Shown: positions 29,908 to 39,676 of the stretch, piece by piece
How positions within the stretch are numbered: the first letter of the stretch is position 1
How the letters are laid out: each line of letters begins with the position of its first letter
Assembly (NCBI GenBank): GCA_963745675.1
Contig: CAVUYM010000020.1
Location: 179,706 to 243,705, forward strand
Direction: 5' to 3'
DNA from: JAUIIK01 sp963745675
Lineage (GTDB): Bacteria; Chloroflexota; Chloroflexia; Thermomicrobiales; CFX8
DNA length: 64,000 nucleotides
Made by a program: the position numbers and the translations under genes
The notes under the pieces: model-generated
What the model was told of the DNA's origin: nothing
What the model saw: the letters and a program-made list of their open reading frames with translations, nothing else
Databases searched by the model: none

Positions 29908-31761
29908 ATGACTGCTGACATGAGCACTATTAGCGAAATGGCGCGCCAGTTTCGGACCGACGGTATCCGCATGGCCCACAAGGCCAGTTCCGGCCATCCG
30001 ACATCATCGATGTCGGCCGCCGACCTGATGGCGGTACTGCTGGCGAACTACTACCGCTATGACTTCGACAATCCCGACAATCCGGCTAACGATCATTTGA
30101 TCTTCTCTAAGGGCCACGCTTCAACGTTGCTCTACTCCATGTACAAAGCAGCCGGAGTGGTCACTGACGATGAGATCATGACCTATCGCGAGAAGGGCAG
30201 CCTCTTTGAGGGTCATCCGACGCCGCGTATGAAGTGGGTTGATGTCGCGACTGGCTCGCTTGGTCAGGGACTGCCGATCGGCGTCGGCGTAGCGCTGGCC
30301 GGCAAATACCTCGACAAGCTGCCCTATCGCGTCTGGGTGCTCTGTGGCGACAGCGAGATCGCGGAAGGTTCGATGTGGGAGGCCTTCGATCATGCCAGCC
30401 ACTACCGGCTCGACAACCTGATCGCCATTCTCGATATGAACCGCCTCGGCCAGCGTGGTGAGACGATGCACGGCTGGGATGGCGATCTCTACGCCAAACG
30501 AGCCGAAGCCTTCGGCTGGCGTGCGATCCAGGTCAACGGTCATGATCTTGATGCCATCGACAATGCCTACCGTGAGGCGCTCGAATCCGACGGGAAGCCG
30601 GTCCTGATCGTCGCTCAGACGAAAAAAGGCAAGGGCGTCTCGTTCATGGAAGATGTCAACGGTTTCCACGGCAAACCGACGGATGATCAGCAGACCGAGC
30701 AGGCGCTCGCAGAGCTAGGCGGCGTTGTCACCGATGTCCGCGTCTCCGTTGCCGAACCGCCTGCGGGCACATCGGCATCGAGCGGGAAGTTCGCGGCGAG
30801 CTTCATCTGCCGATTTACGGTCCCAGACGATGCAGTCGCGACGCGCCGCGCATACGGCGACGCGCTCAAGGCGCTCGGCGATGCTTATCCGGATGTTGTC
30901 GCGGTTGATGGCGAAACCGGGAATTCGACCTACGCCGAAATCTTTGCCAACGCCCACCCGGATCGATATTTCGAGATGTTCATCGCCGAGCAGCAGATGG
31001 TTGCGGCCGCGGTTGGGCTCCAGGTACGGGGTTACACCGCCTTCGGCTCAACTTTCGCTGCCTTCCTGAGCCGCGCATATGACTTCGTCCGTATGGCCGC
31101 GATCTCTCGTGCAAACCTGCGGATTGCGGGTTCGCATGCCGGCGTATCGATCGGTGAAGACGGTCCTTCACAGATGGCGCTGGAAGATATCGCGATGATG
31201 CGAGCGATTCCCGGCAGCACCGTCCTCTATCCCAGCGATCCGAACCAGACTGCGAAGCTCGTCGCGGCGATGGCTGATCTGGACGGCGTCAGTTTCATCC
31301 GGACGACACGCGCCGGGAAACCGACACTCTATAGCGCCGACGAAGATTTCCCAATCGGCGGTAGCAAAGTCCTGCGGCACTCGGATGAAGACGACGTCAC
31401 GATCGTGGCCGCCGGTATCACCGTCTACGAGGCGCTCGATGCATACGAGCAACTGAAGACGGATGGCATCAACGCGCGGGTGATCGACCTCTACTCAGTC
31501 AAGCCGGTGGATGTCAAGACGCTCAAGAAGGCGTTGCGAGATACCAGTGACCGCATAGTCGTCGTCGAAGATCACTGGCCCGAAGGCGGCCTCGCATCGG
31601 CAGTCCTCGAAGGGCTCGCGGAGGACGGCGAGACCACGGTGCGCCTGAAGCACCTGGCCCCGAGCGAGATTGCTGGCTCCGCTACCAGCGCAGAGCAGAT
31701 GGACATTGCAGGGATCAGCGCGAGTCATATTGTTGCGGCGGCAAAGGAGTTGATGGGATAG
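29908..31761 (+). CDS. tkt: Transketolase
   Basis: Thiamine diphosphate enzyme of the pentose phosphate and Calvin-type pathways, moving two-carbon units between sugar phosphates. The 617-residue protein has the N-terminal PP domain with GHAST and the TPP motif GDSEIAEGS...DMNRLGQ, and the Pyr domain with the catalytic glutamate in IAEQQMVAAAVGL. ATG 29908 is chosen because GAGGAGGG precedes it; reading could extend upstream to 29737 but without support. The length resembles short (animal/archaeal-like) transketolases rather than the 660-residue E. coli type. It is followed by a palindromic repeat element. Confidence 0.94.
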   Translation: MTADMSTISEMARQFRTDGIRMAHKASSGHPTSSMSAADLMAVLLANYYRYDFDNPDNPANDHLIFSKGHASTLLYSMYKAAGVVTDDEIMTYREKGSLFEGHPTPRMKWVDVATGSLGQGLPIGVGVALAGKYLDKLPYRVWVLCGDSEIAEGSMWEAFDHASHYRLDNLIAILDMNRLGQRGETMHGWDGDLYAKRAEAFGWRAIQVNGHDLDAIDNAYREALESDGKPVLIVAQTKKGKGVSFMEDVNGFHGKPTDDQQTEQALAELGGVVTDVRVSVAEPPAGTSASSGKFAASFICRFTVPDDAVATRRAYGDALKALGDAYPDVVAVDGETGNSTYAEIFANAHPDRYFEMFIAEQQMVAAAVGLQVRGYTAFGSTFAAFLSRAYDFVRMAAISRANLRIAGSHAGVSIGEDGPSQMALEDIAMMRAIPGSTVLYPSDPNQTAKLVAAMADLDGVSFIRTTRAGKPTLYSADEDFPIGGSKVLRHSDEDDVTIVAAGITVYEALDAYEQLKTDGINARVIDLYSVKPVDVKTLKKALRDTSDRIVVVEDHWPEGGLASAVLEGLAEDGETTVRLKHLAPSEIAGSATSAEQMDIAGISASHIVAAAKELMG

Positions 31762-31763
31762 GC

Positions 31764-31920
31764 CCTCACCCCCCAGCCCCCTCTCCCCGGGTGCCCTTTG
31801 GGCGTGGGAGAGGGGGAGCCGATCAATACGAGTGCGGCAGTGCTTTCTTGTTCCACTCCCCTCTCCCCGCGCAGCAGTGGCGGGGCACCCGCGGATGCGG
31901 GTCGCGGCCGGGGGTGAGGG
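31764..31920. repeat. CCCTCACCCC-type inverted-repeat element (MITE/REP-like), copy 1
   Basis: Roughly 157-bp element bounded by CCCTCACCCCCC and GGGGGTGAGGG, with internal inverted CCCCTCTCCCC segments, between the convergent transketolase and PLP-enzyme genes. A second copy lies at 36873-37008. It could also fold into a terminator for both genes. Confidence 0.75.
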
Positions 31921-31928
31921 AAATCCCC

Positions 31929-33224
31929 CTAAATCGCCGCCAGCGCCTGATCCAGATCCGCAATCAAATCGCCAGGATGCTCCAGCCCGATGGACATACG
32001 AATGAGCTTGTCGGTCAGCCCGACGCTGTGCTTATCTTCCGGGGTTACATCAGCATGAGTCATCGTGTAGGGGTGTTCGGCCAGCGACTCCGTGCCACCC
32101 AGACTGACCGCGAGCTTGATGATCTGGAGCGCGTTGAGGAAGCGGAACGCTTCGGCCTCGCCTCCGACGACATCGAAGGAGATCATGCCGCCCTGGGCCA
32201 GGCACTGTTTCTGATAGATCGCGAGTTGCTTCGGGTCGTCGTCAAGATGAGCGAGGCAGTAGATTTTCTCGACTTTGGGGTGCTGGGCGAGGAAGGTTGA
32301 GACTTCGCCCGCGATCTCGCTCATGAGCTGCATGCGGGGCTTGAGCGTTTCCAGGCTTCTCAGTAGCAGCCAGCAGGTCCAGGGGTCGGCCATGGTACCC
32401 ATGAAGGTTCGCATAGTACGTATTGTCGCCATCAGATCGGCGGGACCGATAGCTGCTCCGGCGACGACGTCGCTGTGGCCGCCGATGTACTTCGTCGCCG
32501 AGTAGAGGACGATGTCGACGCCGTGCTTGATCGGTTGCTGGAAGATCGGGCCGAGGAAGGTGTTGTCGCAGGCGATCGGAATCCGGCGCTCTCCGGTCGA
32601 GAACATGTCGACGAGCTCGGCGCACAACTCCAGATCGACGAGCGTGTTCATAGGATTCGAGGGCGTTTCGACATAGATCATCGCCAGTTTGTCCGCTTTG
32701 CCGCTCGCTCGAACACGTTCGGCTATATCGTAAATATTGTCGTCCTTGTCGAACCAGATACTCGAGATATTGAAGCGTGGCAGGACGTGCTTGATGAAAT
32801 GATCGGTGCCGCCGTAGAGCGAGCCGCTATGGAGCAGCAAGTCGCCAGGATTAAGGAGCGCCATGAACGTCGTCGTGATCGCTGCCATGCCGCTGCCGAA
32901 GGCGAGCGCCGCTTCGCCGCCGTCGTAGAGGGTCAGGCGATCTTCGAGAATCTCCAGGTTGGGGTTGTTGATGCGGCCATAGATCAGTCCGGCTGATTCG
33001 TCCTCGTCGGTCGCTTCTTCCAGGCCGTAGGCAAGCGAGAAGAAGCGCTTCCCGGCTTCGGCACTTTCGATGACAAAGGTGGAGGTCTGGAAGATCGGCG
33101 GCTTGATCGCCCCTTCCGACCACTCGGGCCGGTAACCATAGGTCATCATCAGCGTCTGTGGATCAAGTTCCCGACCGTTCAGCGTCTTCTTCGTCCAACG
33201 TTTCGGTGTGCTTTTGTCAGTCAT
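31929..33224 (-). CDS. Cys/Met-metabolism PLP-dependent enzyme (cystathionine gamma-synthase / methionine gamma-lyase family)
   Basis: PLP enzyme of the transsulfuration fold, about 431 residues. Visible family features are IKPPIFQTSTFV, the phosphate-binding FGSGMAAITT, YVETPSNP, DNTFLGPIFQQP and the Schiff-base lysine in YSATKYIGGHSD, then SLGGTESLAEHP near the end. ATG 33224 is preceded by AAGGAG, which outweighs a longer open frame to 33317. Its exact reaction (gamma-synthase, gamma-lyase or beta-lyase) cannot be settled from sequence alone. No methionine-pathway genes lie beside it. Confidence 0.92.
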   Translation of the reverse strand: MTDKSTPKRWTKKTLNGRELDPQTLMMTYGYRPEWSEGAIKPPIFQTSTFVIESAEAGKRFFSLAYGLEEATDEDESAGLIYGRINNPNLEILEDRLTLYDGGEAALAFGSGMAAITTTFMALLNPGDLLLHSGSLYGGTDHFIKHVLPRFNISSIWFDKDDNIYDIAERVRASGKADKLAMIYVETPSNPMNTLVDLELCAELVDMFSTGERRIPIACDNTFLGPIFQQPIKHGVDIVLYSATKYIGGHSDVVAGAAIGPADLMATIRTMRTFMGTMADPWTCWLLLRSLETLKPRMQLMSEIAGEVSTFLAQHPKVEKIYCLAHLDDDPKQLAIYQKQCLAQGGMISFDVVGGEAEAFRFLNALQIIKLAVSLGGTESLAEHPYTMTHADVTPEDKHSVGLTDKLIRMSIGLEHPGDLIADLDQALAAI

Positions 33225-33369
33225 CTGTGGGCTCCTTCTGGGATAGGTGATCTCGGGTATAGGGCACGTTGTCCGGACAAGGGAAACGTGCATCGTCCAT
33301 AGCGTACACCCCGGCAATCATCTCAAGGACTGCGATAGGGGCTATGCAGGATAGCTTCGAGTGTCGAAC

Positions 33370-34966
33370 TCACGTGCTGCCGGCCGCCCCGCCGCCCCCG
33401 CCTGCACCGCCGCCACTGACCGTCGTAGCCGCGCCGCTGCTGGTAGCGATCGTCGAGTTGAAGGCGATCCACCAGGGGAATGTGGCCACGTACTGGGCGT
33501 CAAGGTTCGTTCCAGTATGGGAGGCGAACGCTCGTAGCTCCTCGCCTGATTCGTTCGCTTTCTTCAGGCGATCGGCCATCTTCGAGCCAAGATTCATCGC
33601 AACCGTATCGGCAAGGACCGCGTCGAGATCCAGCGCGGCTGTCTCATCTTTCGCAGCTTTCTCCAGTCCCTTGCGGTAGGCCTTCCAGGGCATCGACGCG
33701 TCCTGCCCGGCCGGTGTGAGGGTTGGGAACAGGCTGTAGGAACACGAGCGCGGCTACGGCCACGCCCGCCAGTGCGGCGAGTCCGACCACGGGTAGCCAT
33801 GTGCCGCCGACTATCGCGACGACGAAACTGCCGATGGCCAGGAGGGTTGCAAGGACGAAGATCGCCAGGAAGGGCGCTCGCTTGTGATCGGCGGCGGGGT
33901 CGAGCCAGCCTCCCTCGATGAGCCGGCGTTCCACCGCTTTGCGCACGGCCGAGCTATCGCTGGCCGTCTTTTGCAGATTCTTGCTCGATACGTTTCCATC
34001 CTCTGCGCGTTTTTCAAGCTCGCGCCAGAGCGTCTCCTCGACATCGTCCCGCACCAGCCCGTGGTCGAGCAACCGGATCCGCACCTTGGGCTTGCTGAAG
34101 GTTCCTCCCTCGCTTTCCGGCTCGATATTCAGCGCATCGCGCCGGGCAAGATCCAGGATAGTCGCCGGGACAGCTGATGCCTGGGGGCCGCCGCTGACAA
34201 GCGCTCCGGCAATCGCTGGAGGCAGATTCTCCGATGGCCGGTTCGTCGTCGGGGGTTGATCCGGGCGGTCTACTACCTCCCGTCGCCGGAAGAGAAGGAG
34301 CGACGCGAAAAGGCCAGTGGCGGCTGCGGCCACGCCAGCCCAGGGCACCCAGCTTCTCCCGGCGTCATCTGACCACTTCTCGAACGCGTTCCGGGGTGGG
34401 CCGCTGATGATGCTCTGTTCAAGCCGTTCTACGCCGGCTACGAGGCTGGCGTAGACATCGCCGTCACGTAGGGGCGGGATCAATTCCTCGTCGACGATGG
34501 CGACTTGCTCGCCGCGCGGCACATTGCCGTCGTCGAATGTGCTGCCGACGAAGATACCGGCTCTCGCGTCGGTCGCGTCATCGGGGTTGCGGTTGATCAG
34601 GATAGCGACGGCGGAGTCCTGATCAGCGCCGGTTTCCGCGACCCATGCTTGCTGGAGCGCTTCGACCTGGTCGAGCGTCTCGTCCGGCGTGGCGTCGAGC
34701 GCCCGAACGTAGACGATTGCGTTCGCGCCAACCTGCTGTAGTTTCTGTAGCCGCGCTTCCAGGTCCGTGATCTCTGATGCCGAGAGCGAGTTCCCGGTCT
34801 GGTCATAGACTCGCTGACCGGGAGTTAGTTCCGGAAAGTCGTTGGCGGACTGCGCGCCAGTTTGAGCCGGAGCCAGCGCCGCAATCAGTGCGCCGACGGC
34901 GAGCGCGGCGAATGCGAGAACAGATGCGCATGAGCGCCTACGAACTTTGGTCGAACTCATCATCAA
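33370..34966 (-). CDS. TPM-domain membrane protein with Gly-rich C-terminus (one frame break)
   Basis: Exported, membrane-anchored protein of about 532 residues. A signal peptide (residues 8-40) is followed by a TPM domain (roughly 45-180, TLDQVEALQQAW and AILINRNPDD), a membrane segment near 205-225, a cytoplasmic region with LRRALDI-type features, two further hydrophobic segments, and a Gly-rich tail (SGGGAGGGGGAAG). This order matches YgcG/DUF2207-type proteins. The frame changes near 33715 and one extra base explains it. TPM domains have phosphatase or assembly roles in other bacteria; the role here is unknown. ATG 34966 has AAGGAG upstream. Confidence 0.85.
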
Positions 34967-35151
34967 TCTCCTTCGAGCGGTGTTTTGAACTTGAGGTGGG
35001 TTGCCTGACCCGATGCCTCAATTGTTTCACCTGCAGTGGAAATGTCATCCGTGATGCCAGTGAGGGCATCTTCTGTAGTGGATGCATCGTTGAAGTTGGG
35101 GATCACCCGAGGGGCGAACCTTCGAGTCAGCGTTGCAGTTCTGCGGGGTGG

Positions 35152-36878
35152 TTAGCCGAACGCCCGCCTGGTCGGTACCCGTAGATCGTCATCAGAAGGC
35201 GTGCCGTCTGGTAGGAGCCAGCCCTGTGCGATCAACTGCTCGCGGACGACCGCTGCAACGACGATCTGTTCTCCCGGAGGGAGTTCGGAGTGCCACTCCA
35301 GCCTGGCTCGCTCGAAATACTGAACGGTGACGCCGTTCTCGGTGAACTCGCTCGAAATTGGCAGTCCGAAGCGGATCTCGCCATCGTGTGCGAGCCAGTA
35401 GTCTCTGAAGCCGGCTTCGATGCCGAAGCCGATTCCGTCGAAGCAGGTGCGGTTGGCAGATGGCAGGCAGGGTGATGGAGAGACGAAGAAATCCTGGTCA
35501 GGATGGGTGAGAGCCAGTTCCCGGCCGACCGGCGCGCCGAGAATCTCTGCCGGCTCGCCGGCGAACTCCGGGTGGTGTTCCAGACGGGCGCGCTCGAAGT
35601 CCTGAACGAGCAACCACTCGCCTTCGAGATTCTGACGAGCGTAAGGTCGAGTCAGTGGGAGTCCAGGCCCCTCGAGACCGCCGCGCGCTAGCCAGCCGGA
35701 TAGGAAGGGTTCGCTGATGGAGTGGCCGGTTTCCGTAAAGACGAGTGCTTCGGGATCGGATGGTCTGCGGCCTACCTGATTCGTCGGGTAGTCTCGGTAG
35801 GTGCCGTAATAGAGTTCTTTGGGTTCGAAGACCGTCTCTTCATCGAGATAGCGGTAGCCGCCGCGCTCAACGATCCGCATCAGTCCGAACTGGTCCTGGG
35901 GCTCCTCGTTCCAGTCGTGGAGCATGTGCAGATGAGCGAATTCGATGTAGGGCTGCGACTGCAGCCAGTCGAGTGTGATGGGTAGATTACGAGCCTGCCC
36001 GCTCTTCATCGTTCGTCCAGCCGAACTCGGTGATCCAGATCTTCTTTTCGCCATCGCCGCGATCGATCATCATCTGGCGCAGTTGGAGTACTCGGTCGTA
36101 GTTGATCTCCAGCGGCGGTTCGCCCGGCGTTGGTACGTAATAGAAGTTGTATGGGATGCAGCGAGACGGCGTCCCACGGTTCGTTTCCGGCGCCGTACTC
36201 GGCGGCGCTGATGTTATAGAGCCAGTCCATGTATTCGGGTCCGACGAGCGTTTGGGCCGCGACGACGATTTCGGGATTCACCTCGTGGGCGATGTCGTAG
36301 AACATCTTGAGATGGCGCACGTAGAGCGGCCCATCTTTACCCAGGAAGGTCCACTGTTCTGGCTCGTTCCAGAACTCCCAGTGCTGAATCCAGGAGTAGC
36401 GTTCGAGCGCTGCACGCATCGCGTTGGCAAACTCGTCGTACATATCCTCGCGTAGCTGGCAGGTTGGAACTTCCAGGACCGGCTCATCGCAACTGACCGG
36501 ATCGGTCGCTGCCCAGCCGGGAATCGTGCTGAAGTCGGCGATGATCAGGATGTTTCGTTTGGCCAGCTCGCCGAAGACGCGGTCGTAGAGCGCCCAGTCC
36601 CAAACTCCCGGTTCGGGTTCAAAACGTCGCCAATCGATGCTCAGTCGCACGGTCGTTACCTGTAGGTCATCCAGTGCCGGGAAGAGTTGGTCGCCGTATA
36701 CCTCGGGATCGAGCCACCATGCATGGGATGCGATGCCCCGGACATAGATGTTTCCGGTTGGGCCGCTTGGTTGCTCGTTCGGATCGACCGGAAAGCCGAT
36801 GACGCCTTGTTCGGAGGCGATGGTCGTGATGGGGGCGAGGAAGGCGAGGAGAAGGAGGATAAAGGCGGACGCCCTCAC
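35152..36878 (-). CDS. Secreted clan GH-A glycoside hydrolase-like protein with FERARLE repeats (two frame breaks)
   Basis: Exported protein of about 575 residues. A likely GTG start at 36878 lies inside the repeat element at 36873, followed directly by a hydrophobic signal (AFILLLLAFLAP). The (beta/alpha)8 domain has WEFWNEPEQW, with the probable acid/base Glu, and WITEFGW, with the probable nucleophile. The frame changes near 36140 and again near 35985; one extra base at each accounts for both. After the barrel come two repeats of about 90 residues, each ending in a FERARLE(W/H)H motif, a module often seen in exported Chloroflexota proteins. The substrate is unknown. Confidence 0.8.
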
Positions 36879-37008
36879 CCCCCGGCCCCCTCTCCCAATG
36901 GCCCAGAGGGCACCCCGAGAGGGGGAGGAAGGCCTATCTGTTCGAGTTCCAGAAGATGATTTACACCCCTCTCCCAGAATTGGGAGAGGGGCTGGGGGTG
37001 AGGGCCGT
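36873..37008. repeat. CCCTCACCCC-type inverted-repeat element (MITE/REP-like), copy 2
   Basis: About 136 bp with termini GCCCTCACCCCCC and GGGGGTGAGGGC and an internal CCCTCTCCCAGAATTGGGAG hairpin. It fills the whole gap between the aceE-like stop (37009) and the glycoside hydrolase gene, and its left terminus seems to supply that gene's GTG start. Confidence 0.78.
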
Positions 37009-39441
37009 TTAGCGAAGATCAAGAATCGCAAATGCCGTCGAGGCGATATGGTCGGCGTCCATCTCGAAGTGGCGGTAGAGCGATGGGATATCGCCGGACT
37101 GGCCGAATTCATCGACTCCGAGCGCGAACTGGCGGGTGCCGTAGACGCTCCCTAGCCAGGCGAGCGAATGCGATGCGCCGTCCTGGACGGTCACAATCGG
37201 AGCGCGGCGCTCGTTCGCGGGAATAAGATCTTCGATCCTAATCTCTAATCCTTCGTCCCCACTCCCTCGCATCTTTGCACGTTGCCAGTCGCGCCACTGT
37301 TCGTAGACGAGTTGCGGGGAGGTGAGGTTGATGACATTCGCCGCGATGCCCTCTTCATGGAGCATGCGTGCAGCTTCTACCGCTTCCGGGATCATGACGC
37401 CGCTAGCGATGATCTGGACGGTATCGCGCGGATCGACGGGCACTTCGGCGTCTTGCTTCGCATCCACCAGCCGGTAGCCGCCAGTCAGGACCTGATGGCG
37501 CAATTCATCCTGGCCGATGCGGTCGAGCGCCGGTTGCAGCAGGCGCTGGTCGATCGGTTTTGTCGAGAGGCGCAGATAGGTCGATTTGCCATGTTCGCGG
37601 TCGGTGCACTGCCGCAGCCCGTCGAGCATCAACCATTCGAGCTCCTGGGCGAAGGCTGGCTCGTGGGAGCGCAGGTTTGGAAGCTCGTGACCGATTGACG
37701 GAGTGATTGTCGATTGGTGAGCGCCACCTTCTGGCGCTAGCGAGATACCGGCCGGCGTACCGGCGAAGATGAACTTCGAGCCTGAGTAGCAGCCGTAGAT
37801 CAGGGCATCGAGGCCACGGCAAATGAACGGGTCGTAGACGGTTCCAATTGGGAAGAGTAGTTGTCCCGACAGTTCGTGACTGAGCCCCAATGCTCCGAGG
37901 AACATGAAGAGATTCATCTCCGAGATGCCGAGCTCGATGTGCTGCCCCTCGGGCGCTGGTTCCCAGCGCAATAACTGGCGCGGCGCGTTGAAATAGATCG
38001 TGGCAGGTTCGGGCCGGAAGACCCCGACTTTGTTGATCCAGCCGCCGAGGTTGGTAGATATCGAGACATCAGGTGACGTCGTGATGATGCGTTTACCGAT
38101 TGGTTCGATGTCGGCCAATTGAGTCAGCAAGCGGCCAAATGATTCTTGCGTCGACGTCGACGGCAGGCGGTTGTGGCCGATGTGCTCCGGGATTTCGTCG
38201 GCTGTCACCTGAGGGGCGACGCTCGACTCGTCACCATACAAGCGCTCGTAAGCTAGTTGACAGAGCTGCCCTGCCGGCGACTCTGGGTCGAAGCGCTCCC
38301 ACTCTTCGCCTTCCGGTATGCCCAATGCTTCTCGCAGCGGCTCCATCTGGCCGGCATTGAGTAGTGCCGAGTGATTCAGGGCATCACCGTAGAAGGGCAT
38401 ATGCCAGCCTTTGATCGTATAGGCGAAGAGGATGGCTGGCTTGCTCGATGGCCGCAACCCTTCCTCCAGCATGTCGATCAGGTCCTGGAGGTCGTGCCCA
38501 CCGAGATTCGAGATCAGATTCGGTAGTATCTCGTCCGGCACGTCGGCCAATGCACGTGCGACATCCTGGTTCAGACTTCCGTCCCGATGGGTGATCTGCT
38601 CGCGCAGTTCGGCGCCCTCCATGCGGATGAGTCCCTGATATTCCTCGTTTTCCATGTCGTCGATAGCTTTGCGCAACGCTTCCCCGCCAGGGCGCTCGTA
38701 GGCGGCACGGAGTTCGCGGCCATACTTCGCTTCGAGCACTCTCCAGCCGCTGTTGGCGAAGTGCTCCTTGAGCTCGGCGGCGCGAATGCCGGGGATCACC
38801 CGGTCGAGGCTTTGCCGGTTCAGATCGACGATCCAGAGGATGTTGCTGACCGGCTTGAGCGCCTCTTCAATCAGCGCTTCCCAGACATTGCCTTCGTCAA
38901 GCTCGGCATCGCCGACCAGTGCTATGAAACGCCGCGATGTGACATCCTCGAAATGTTTCTCGGCATAGAGGTGTCCAAGCGCCGCGAAATTCGGGGCGAC
39001 GGCCCCGAGGCCGACGGAGCCGGTCGAGAAATCGACGGGATCTGGATCCTTCGTGCGACTGGGGTAGGACTGCAGCCCACCGTAAGCCCGTAACTCGGTC
39101 AGGTATTCCTTCGGCAGGTTGCCGAGGAGATACTGGACGGCATGGAAGACCGGCGAGGCGTGCGGCTTGACCGAGACGCGGTCTCCGGAACGCAATGCGT
39201 GGAAATAGAGCGCGGTCATGATCGAAACGACCGACGCGCTCGAGGCCTGATGGCCCCCCACCTTTAGACCGTCGCGCTTCTCTCGCACGTTGTTGGCGTG
39301 GTTAATGATCTGTGTGCTGAGCCAGAGTATTCTGCGCTGTACTTCGTCGAGTGTGGCCATCTCATCAGGGGCAAGTGGCGGACTGACGCGTCCGACCGAC
39401 TCACGCGTGCGAATATCTTCAACTGTGAGCGGCTGGACCAT
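37009..39441 (-). CDS. aceE: Homodimeric-type 2-oxoacid (pyruvate) dehydrogenase E1 component
   Basis: 810-residue TPP-dependent E1 of the AceE type, which decarboxylates pyruvate and acylates the lipoyl group of E2. TPP-binding motif GDAELDEGNVWEA...VDLNRQSLD lies near residues 183-216, with HQASSASVVSIMTALYFHAL before it. The Pyr-domain glutamate is in LGISEMNLFMFLGALG. The C-terminal domain contains DGASHSLAWLGSVYG. It is intact, starting at ATG 39441 after GAGGGG. No E2 or E3 gene is in the window, so its partners are elsewhere. Pyruvate as substrate is inferred from the family. It is slightly shorter than E. coli AceE (about 885). Confidence 0.9.
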   Translation of the reverse strand: MVQPLTVEDIRTRESVGRVSPPLAPDEMATLDEVQRRILWLSTQIINHANNVREKRDGLKVGGHQASSASVVSIMTALYFHALRSGDRVSVKPHASPVFHAVQYLLGNLPKEYLTELRAYGGLQSYPSRTKDPDPVDFSTGSVGLGAVAPNFAALGHLYAEKHFEDVTSRRFIALVGDAELDEGNVWEALIEEALKPVSNILWIVDLNRQSLDRVIPGIRAAELKEHFANSGWRVLEAKYGRELRAAYERPGGEALRKAIDDMENEEYQGLIRMEGAELREQITHRDGSLNQDVARALADVPDEILPNLISNLGGHDLQDLIDMLEEGLRPSSKPAILFAYTIKGWHMPFYGDALNHSALLNAGQMEPLREALGIPEGEEWERFDPESPAGQLCQLAYERLYGDESSVAPQVTADEIPEHIGHNRLPSTSTQESFGRLLTQLADIEPIGKRIITTSPDVSISTNLGGWINKVGVFRPEPATIYFNAPRQLLRWEPAPEGQHIELGISEMNLFMFLGALGLSHELSGQLLFPIGTVYDPFICRGLDALIYGCYSGSKFIFAGTPAGISLAPEGGAHQSTITPSIGHELPNLRSHEPAFAQELEWLMLDGLRQCTDREHGKSTYLRLSTKPIDQRLLQPALDRIGQDELRHQVLTGGYRLVDAKQDAEVPVDPRDTVQIIASGVMIPEAVEAARMLHEEGIAANVINLTSPQLVYEQWRDWQRAKMRGSGDEGLEIRIEDLIPANERRAPIVTVQDGASHSLAWLGSVYGTRQFALGVDEFGQSGDIPSLYRHFEMDADHIASTAFAILDLR

Positions 39442-39500
39442 GTTTTCCCCTCAACCGTCATTCGAACTCTGGCGCTGGAGTCGGTAGCAAGTATGGAACG

Positions 39501-39528
39501 ATTGTATTTTGGCCGAAAACGTCGATAA
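39501..39528 (-). promoter_or_regulatory. Candidate promoter of the aceE-like gene
   Basis: On the minus strand TTATCG (39528-39523), a 16-base spacer and TACAAT (39506-39501), about 60 bases before the ATG. Three AACGT repeats (39515-39538) overlap the upstream part and might bind a regulator. The -35 match is weak. Confidence 0.35.
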
Positions 39529-39676
39529 CGTACAACGTTTACCGCACTCGACGAATAGTACACCCGGATTTGAATCGAGTTGATGGGCATTGAGAGGGAT
39601 CCGCGATACGCACTGGGTTAATGTCCCGCGGCTTTCTGATCCGGGTAGCGCCTACCTCTTGCGTCTCAATACTTCC

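Noticed and set aside
30121..30669. 182-codon open frame antisense to transketolase
   Set aside because: The opposite strand encodes an unmistakable transketolase with TPP motifs.
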